Source of the DNA: Porticoccaceae bacterium
GTDB taxonomy: Bacteria > Pseudomonadota > Gammaproteobacteria > Pseudomonadales > Porticoccaceae
Reading direction: 5' to 3'
Assembly (NCBI GenBank): GCA_902562425.1
Contig: CACETF010000014.1
Span: 1-57,532, forward strand
Length of the DNA: 57,532 nucleotides
Position 1 is the first letter of the stretch. Each line of letters opens with the position of its first letter. Below are positions 55,306-57,532 of the stretch, piece after piece. Under the pieces are notes generated by a model that did no database searches, had not been told where the DNA came from, and saw only the letters and a program-made list of their open reading frames with translations. A program made the translations under genes and the position numbers.

Positions 55306-56913
55306 ATGAGTAATTTCGGTTTGCTTAATTGGTTTATCCTCAGTAGTTACGCCGCTGGGACAATTGCTCTCGGACTATTTTTGAATCGAAAAGTACAGAC
55401 CGCAGACCACTATTATTTGGGGAATCGCACTACCCCTTGGTGGGCAATAGGCCTATCGGTAATGGCGACCTACACTGGAGCGCTCACTTTTTTGGGCGGT
55501 CCAGCCTGGGCATACAATGAGGGGCTTTCGGTAATTTTTATCCACATTAATTATCCCATAGCGGTCTTTGTGGTCATATCAGTGTTCATTCCTTTTTTTT
55601 ATAACAGTGGTGTCGCGAGCATATTTGAATACCTTGAGAGACGGTTTGGCCGAGTATCCCGACTTGTAATGTCGTCTGTGTTCCTTTTCGGGAACATAAT
55701 CTACTCTGGAATAATGCTTTACACCACCGCTTTAGTCATTGAGTTTATAACTGACATTGACGTCGTAACTGCTATTGTGTTCGTCTCAGTCATAGCAATG
55801 ACGTATACATTGCTCGGTGGAATGTCTGCTGTTATATGGACTGATGTAGCTCAGAGTTTTATCCTACTCGCAGGAATTTTTGTGGTTTTGTTTCTGTTAA
55901 TTAACGCCCTACCGCTACCCCTCGTTGAAACATTACAGCAGTCAAAAGAAAAAGGAATGCTTGATCCGTTCGAGTTCTCCGTCGCTCCAGACAAAGTGGC
56001 AACGATTTGGACCGGAGTATTAGCAATGTCGATTTACCACATAGTAGTTTACGGAGTAAATCAAATGATGATTCAAAGGACCCTAGCCGCAAAAACTATT
56101 GGCGACGCAAAAAAGGCATACATCATGATGGGTTATGCCGCATTTTTGATTTATGCGGTACTTTTCATTCTGGGTATTCTATTGCATGAATTCTTTGACG
56201 GAGCAACGTTTGAAAATAGTAACACTGTGATACTTGAATTCGTTGCACTGTCAAAGATACCCGGACTGATGGGCCTAATAACTGTTGCAGTTGTAGCAGC
56301 AGCAATGTCAAGTTTGGACTCAAGTCTTAACTCTATGGCAACCGTAACTAACATTGATTTCTATCAGCAATACTTTAAGAAAGATGGGTCACCGCAACAT
56401 TACCTGCGAGCCGCACGTATTTTCACAGTTATGTGGGGTTTGTTGGTAATAGGCCCTGCAATATTATTTACCGCCAGTGATGGATCTGTACTGGAAGTTT
56501 TGAGTAAGCTAGGCTCTTTCTTCGTCGGCTCTAAATTATCAATGTATTTTCTTGGCTTTTATTCAAAGCACACTACAGAACGCGGACTTCTTCTAGGAGT
56601 AGCCGCGGGATTTTTAACACTTCTGTACGTAGAGTACTTCATGATTATCGCTTGGCCCTGGTACTGCGCAATTGGCGGATTTGTAAGCGTGACCGTAGGC
56701 TGGATTGGGAGTATTGCCATAGATGGATTCCAAGATAAACATCACGTTTGTACTGTGCAGGGGCAAAAGAAATTTTTTGAGGAAAATATGTTGCCGATAA
56801 AATCAAATGGATGGTATGTTCTGCCAGGAAAAGTAGACCCGCAAAGCTATGGACTTTTAATATTCTTTGTTGTCTGTTTAATTAGTTTGTATGTCCTGCA
56901 TTCAATGATTTAG
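55306..56913 (+). CDS. Sodium/solute symporter (SSS family)
   Basis: 535 residues with about 13 hydrophobic segments. GNRTTPWWAIGLSVMATY and YTGALTFLGGPAWAYNEG form the first helices, EYLERRFG and LLGGMSAVIWTDVAQSF are SSS hallmarks, and VVAAAMSSLDSSLNSMATV holds the second sodium-binding Ser residues. It imports an organic solute with Na+ across the inner membrane. It is the last gene of the NTF2-like operon, so the solute is probably the substrate of that pathway. Bases 56447-56615 are an exact inverted copy of the right edge. Confidence 0.92.
   Translation: MSNFGLLNWFILSSYAAGTIALGLFLNRKVQTADHYYLGNRTTPWWAIGLSVMATYTGALTFLGGPAWAYNEGLSVIFIHINYPIAVFVVISVFIPFFYNSGVASIFEYLERRFGRVSRLVMSSVFLFGNIIYSGIMLYTTALVIEFITDIDVVTAIVFVSVIAMTYTLLGGMSAVIWTDVAQSFILLAGIFVVLFLLINALPLPLVETLQQSKEKGMLDPFEFSVAPDKVATIWTGVLAMSIYHIVVYGVNQMMIQRTLAAKTIGDAKKAYIMMGYAAFLIYAVLFILGILLHEFFDGATFENSNTVILEFVALSKIPGLMGLITVAVVAAAMSSLDSSLNSMATVTNIDFYQQYFKKDGSPQHYLRAARIFTVMWGLLVIGPAILFTASDGSVLEVLSKLGSFFVGSKLSMYFLGFYSKHTTERGLLLGVAAGFLTLLYVEYFMIIAWPWYCAIGGFVSVTVGWIGSIAIDGFQDKHHVCTVQGQKKFFEENMLPIKSNGWYVLPGKVDPQSYGLLIFFVVCLISLYVLHSMI
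56447..56615 (+). repeat. 169-bp exact inverted repeat, left copy (inside symporter 1)
   Basis: Identical to the reverse complement of 57364-57532. It covers a helix region of the symporter (from about VIGPAILFTASD to the AAGF stretch). Identity stops abruptly after a GGGATTTTT; downstream the two genes are only paralogous. Confidence 0.9.
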
Positions 56914-57034
56914 AGAGTTTCTAACTTTACAAGCTAGATATGTACGAGCCCATCCTTCTACTGGAATTTTACTTAGTTTTTGTCTACGCAAAATAGCATA
57001 TGAAGTTAGATTACTTAGACTAAATAACCTAATA

Positions 57035-57047
57035 AGTGGTTACCACT
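57035..57047. repeat. Small palindrome between convergent symporter genes
   Basis: AGTGG (57035-57039), TTA, CCACT (57043-57047). It lies between the two convergent stop codons (56913 and 57066). It may slow RNA polymerase, but lacks a T run. Confidence 0.35.
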
Positions 57048-57065
57048 AGATTGTTGATTAATTGA

Positions 57066-57532
57066 TCATATTGATGTGTAAAACACGTGTAGAGCTACAA
57101 TGCAAATAACGAAATAGATCAGAAGTCCGTAACTCCAAAAGTCAATTCTCCCCGGAATATTATACCACCCATCACGCTTTTGTTGCGCAGAGCTTTTATC
57201 GAATAACTGCTTTTGGCCTTGAACAGTTAGAGGGTGATAATCTTCCTGGTAACCGTCAAGCAGAATGCTGGATGACCAACCTACTATGAGACTTACTGCA
57301 CCTCCGATTGCGCAATACCAAGGCCAGGCGACACTCATGAAAAATTCAACATAAAATAGCGTAAAAAATCCCGCGGCTACTCCTAGAAGAAGTCCGCGTT
57401 CTGTAGTGTGCTTTGAATAAAAGCCAAGAAAATACATTGATAATTTAGAGCCGACGAAGAAAGAGCCTAGCTTACTCAAAACTTCCAGTACAGATCCATC
57501 ACTGGCGGTAAATAATATTGCAGGGCCTATTA
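57066..57532 (-). CDS. Second sodium/solute symporter, C-terminal part (runs off the right edge)
   Basis: The minus-strand frame is open from base 57532 to TGA 57066, at least 154 residues. The first 56 or so residues read here are identical to symporter 1 (ILFTASDGSVLEVLSKLGSF and onward). The rest is similar but diverged: FFTLFYVEFFMSVAWPWYC, VQGQKQLF and the terminal helix HVFYTSI. It is a paralog in inverted orientation. An in-frame start inside (57479) is not the real start. Confidence 0.85.
   Translation of the reverse strand, partial: IGPAILFTASDGSVLEVLSKLGSFFVGSKLSMYFLGFYSKHTTERGLLLGVAAGFFTLFYVEFFMSVAWPWYCAIGGAVSLIVGWSSSILLDGYQEDYHPLTVQGQKQLFDKSSAQQKRDGWYNIPGRIDFWSYGLLIYFVICIVALHVFYTSI
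57364..57532 (-). repeat. 169-bp exact inverted repeat, right copy (inside symporter 2, continues past the edge)
   Basis: Exact reverse complement of 56447-56615. The match runs to the last base of the window, so its true length is not known. Confidence 0.9.

Noticed and set aside
1..57532. CRISPR arrays, prophage, integrase or insertion sequence
   Set aside because: No regularly spaced repeats, phage structural genes or transposase motifs were seen.

Overview
The window reads as chromosomal DNA from a marine, heterotrophic gammaproteobacterium. This is an inference from the gene content: TonB-dependent receptor, TPR-sulfotransferase, sulfatase, SGNH hydrolases, Na+/solute symporters and a giant repetitive surface protein. 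DNA is AT-leaning by eye, coding density is modest, and several stretches hold decayed genes. I saw no tRNA, rRNA, CRISPR array, integrase or intact insertion sequence.

Left part (1-16.2 kb). The 5' portion of a large surface adhesin runs off the left edge on the minus strand. Next come glutathione reductase, a type-B carboxylesterase split by a frameshift in a T8 tract, an SGNH esterase, a TauD/TfdA dioxygenase remnant, small exported proteins, a fumarase/adenylosuccinate-lyase superfamily enzyme with an N-terminal hydrophobic segment, an SMP-30 lactonase divergent from an MFS transporter, an orphan gene head-to-head with a small DUF4278 gene, and a GST-family protein.

Middle part (16.2-29 kb). 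A gene-poor stretch carries several inverted repeats and a possible small RNA. An alpha/beta hydrolase and a decayed GH3 beta-glucosidase follow, then an SGNH-like protein, an MFS exporter, a polysaccharide-lyase-like lipoprotein, and a sugar-acid module (FAH-family hydrolase and a remnant ORF, divergent from a UxaA-type dehydratase). A haloalkane dehalogenase remnant and an AbgT transporter close this part.

Nitrogen module (29-39.7 kb). Two DUF1989 proteins, a urea/guanidine carboxylase and allophanate hydrolase form one minus-strand operon. A NitT/TauT-type ABC transporter diverges from it, preceded by a good sigma-54-like promoter. Together they fit uptake of guanidine (or urea) and its conversion through allophanate to ammonia and CO2.

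Right part (39.9-57.5 kb). A three-gene operon encodes a YugP-like zinc metallopeptidase, an alternative oxidase and a START-like (SRPBCC) protein. Then come a sulfatase and an SDR, a second copy of the structured RNA/terminator element, and a cluster of four double-domain NTF2/SnoaL-like proteins of two paralogous types. That cluster surrounds a TonB receptor/TPR-sulfotransferase pair and ends in a sodium/solute symporter. A second symporter lies inverted at the right edge and shares an exact 169-bp segment with the first. The NTF2-like/symporter cluster, the oxidase operon and the repeated RNA element are the least explained parts of the window.
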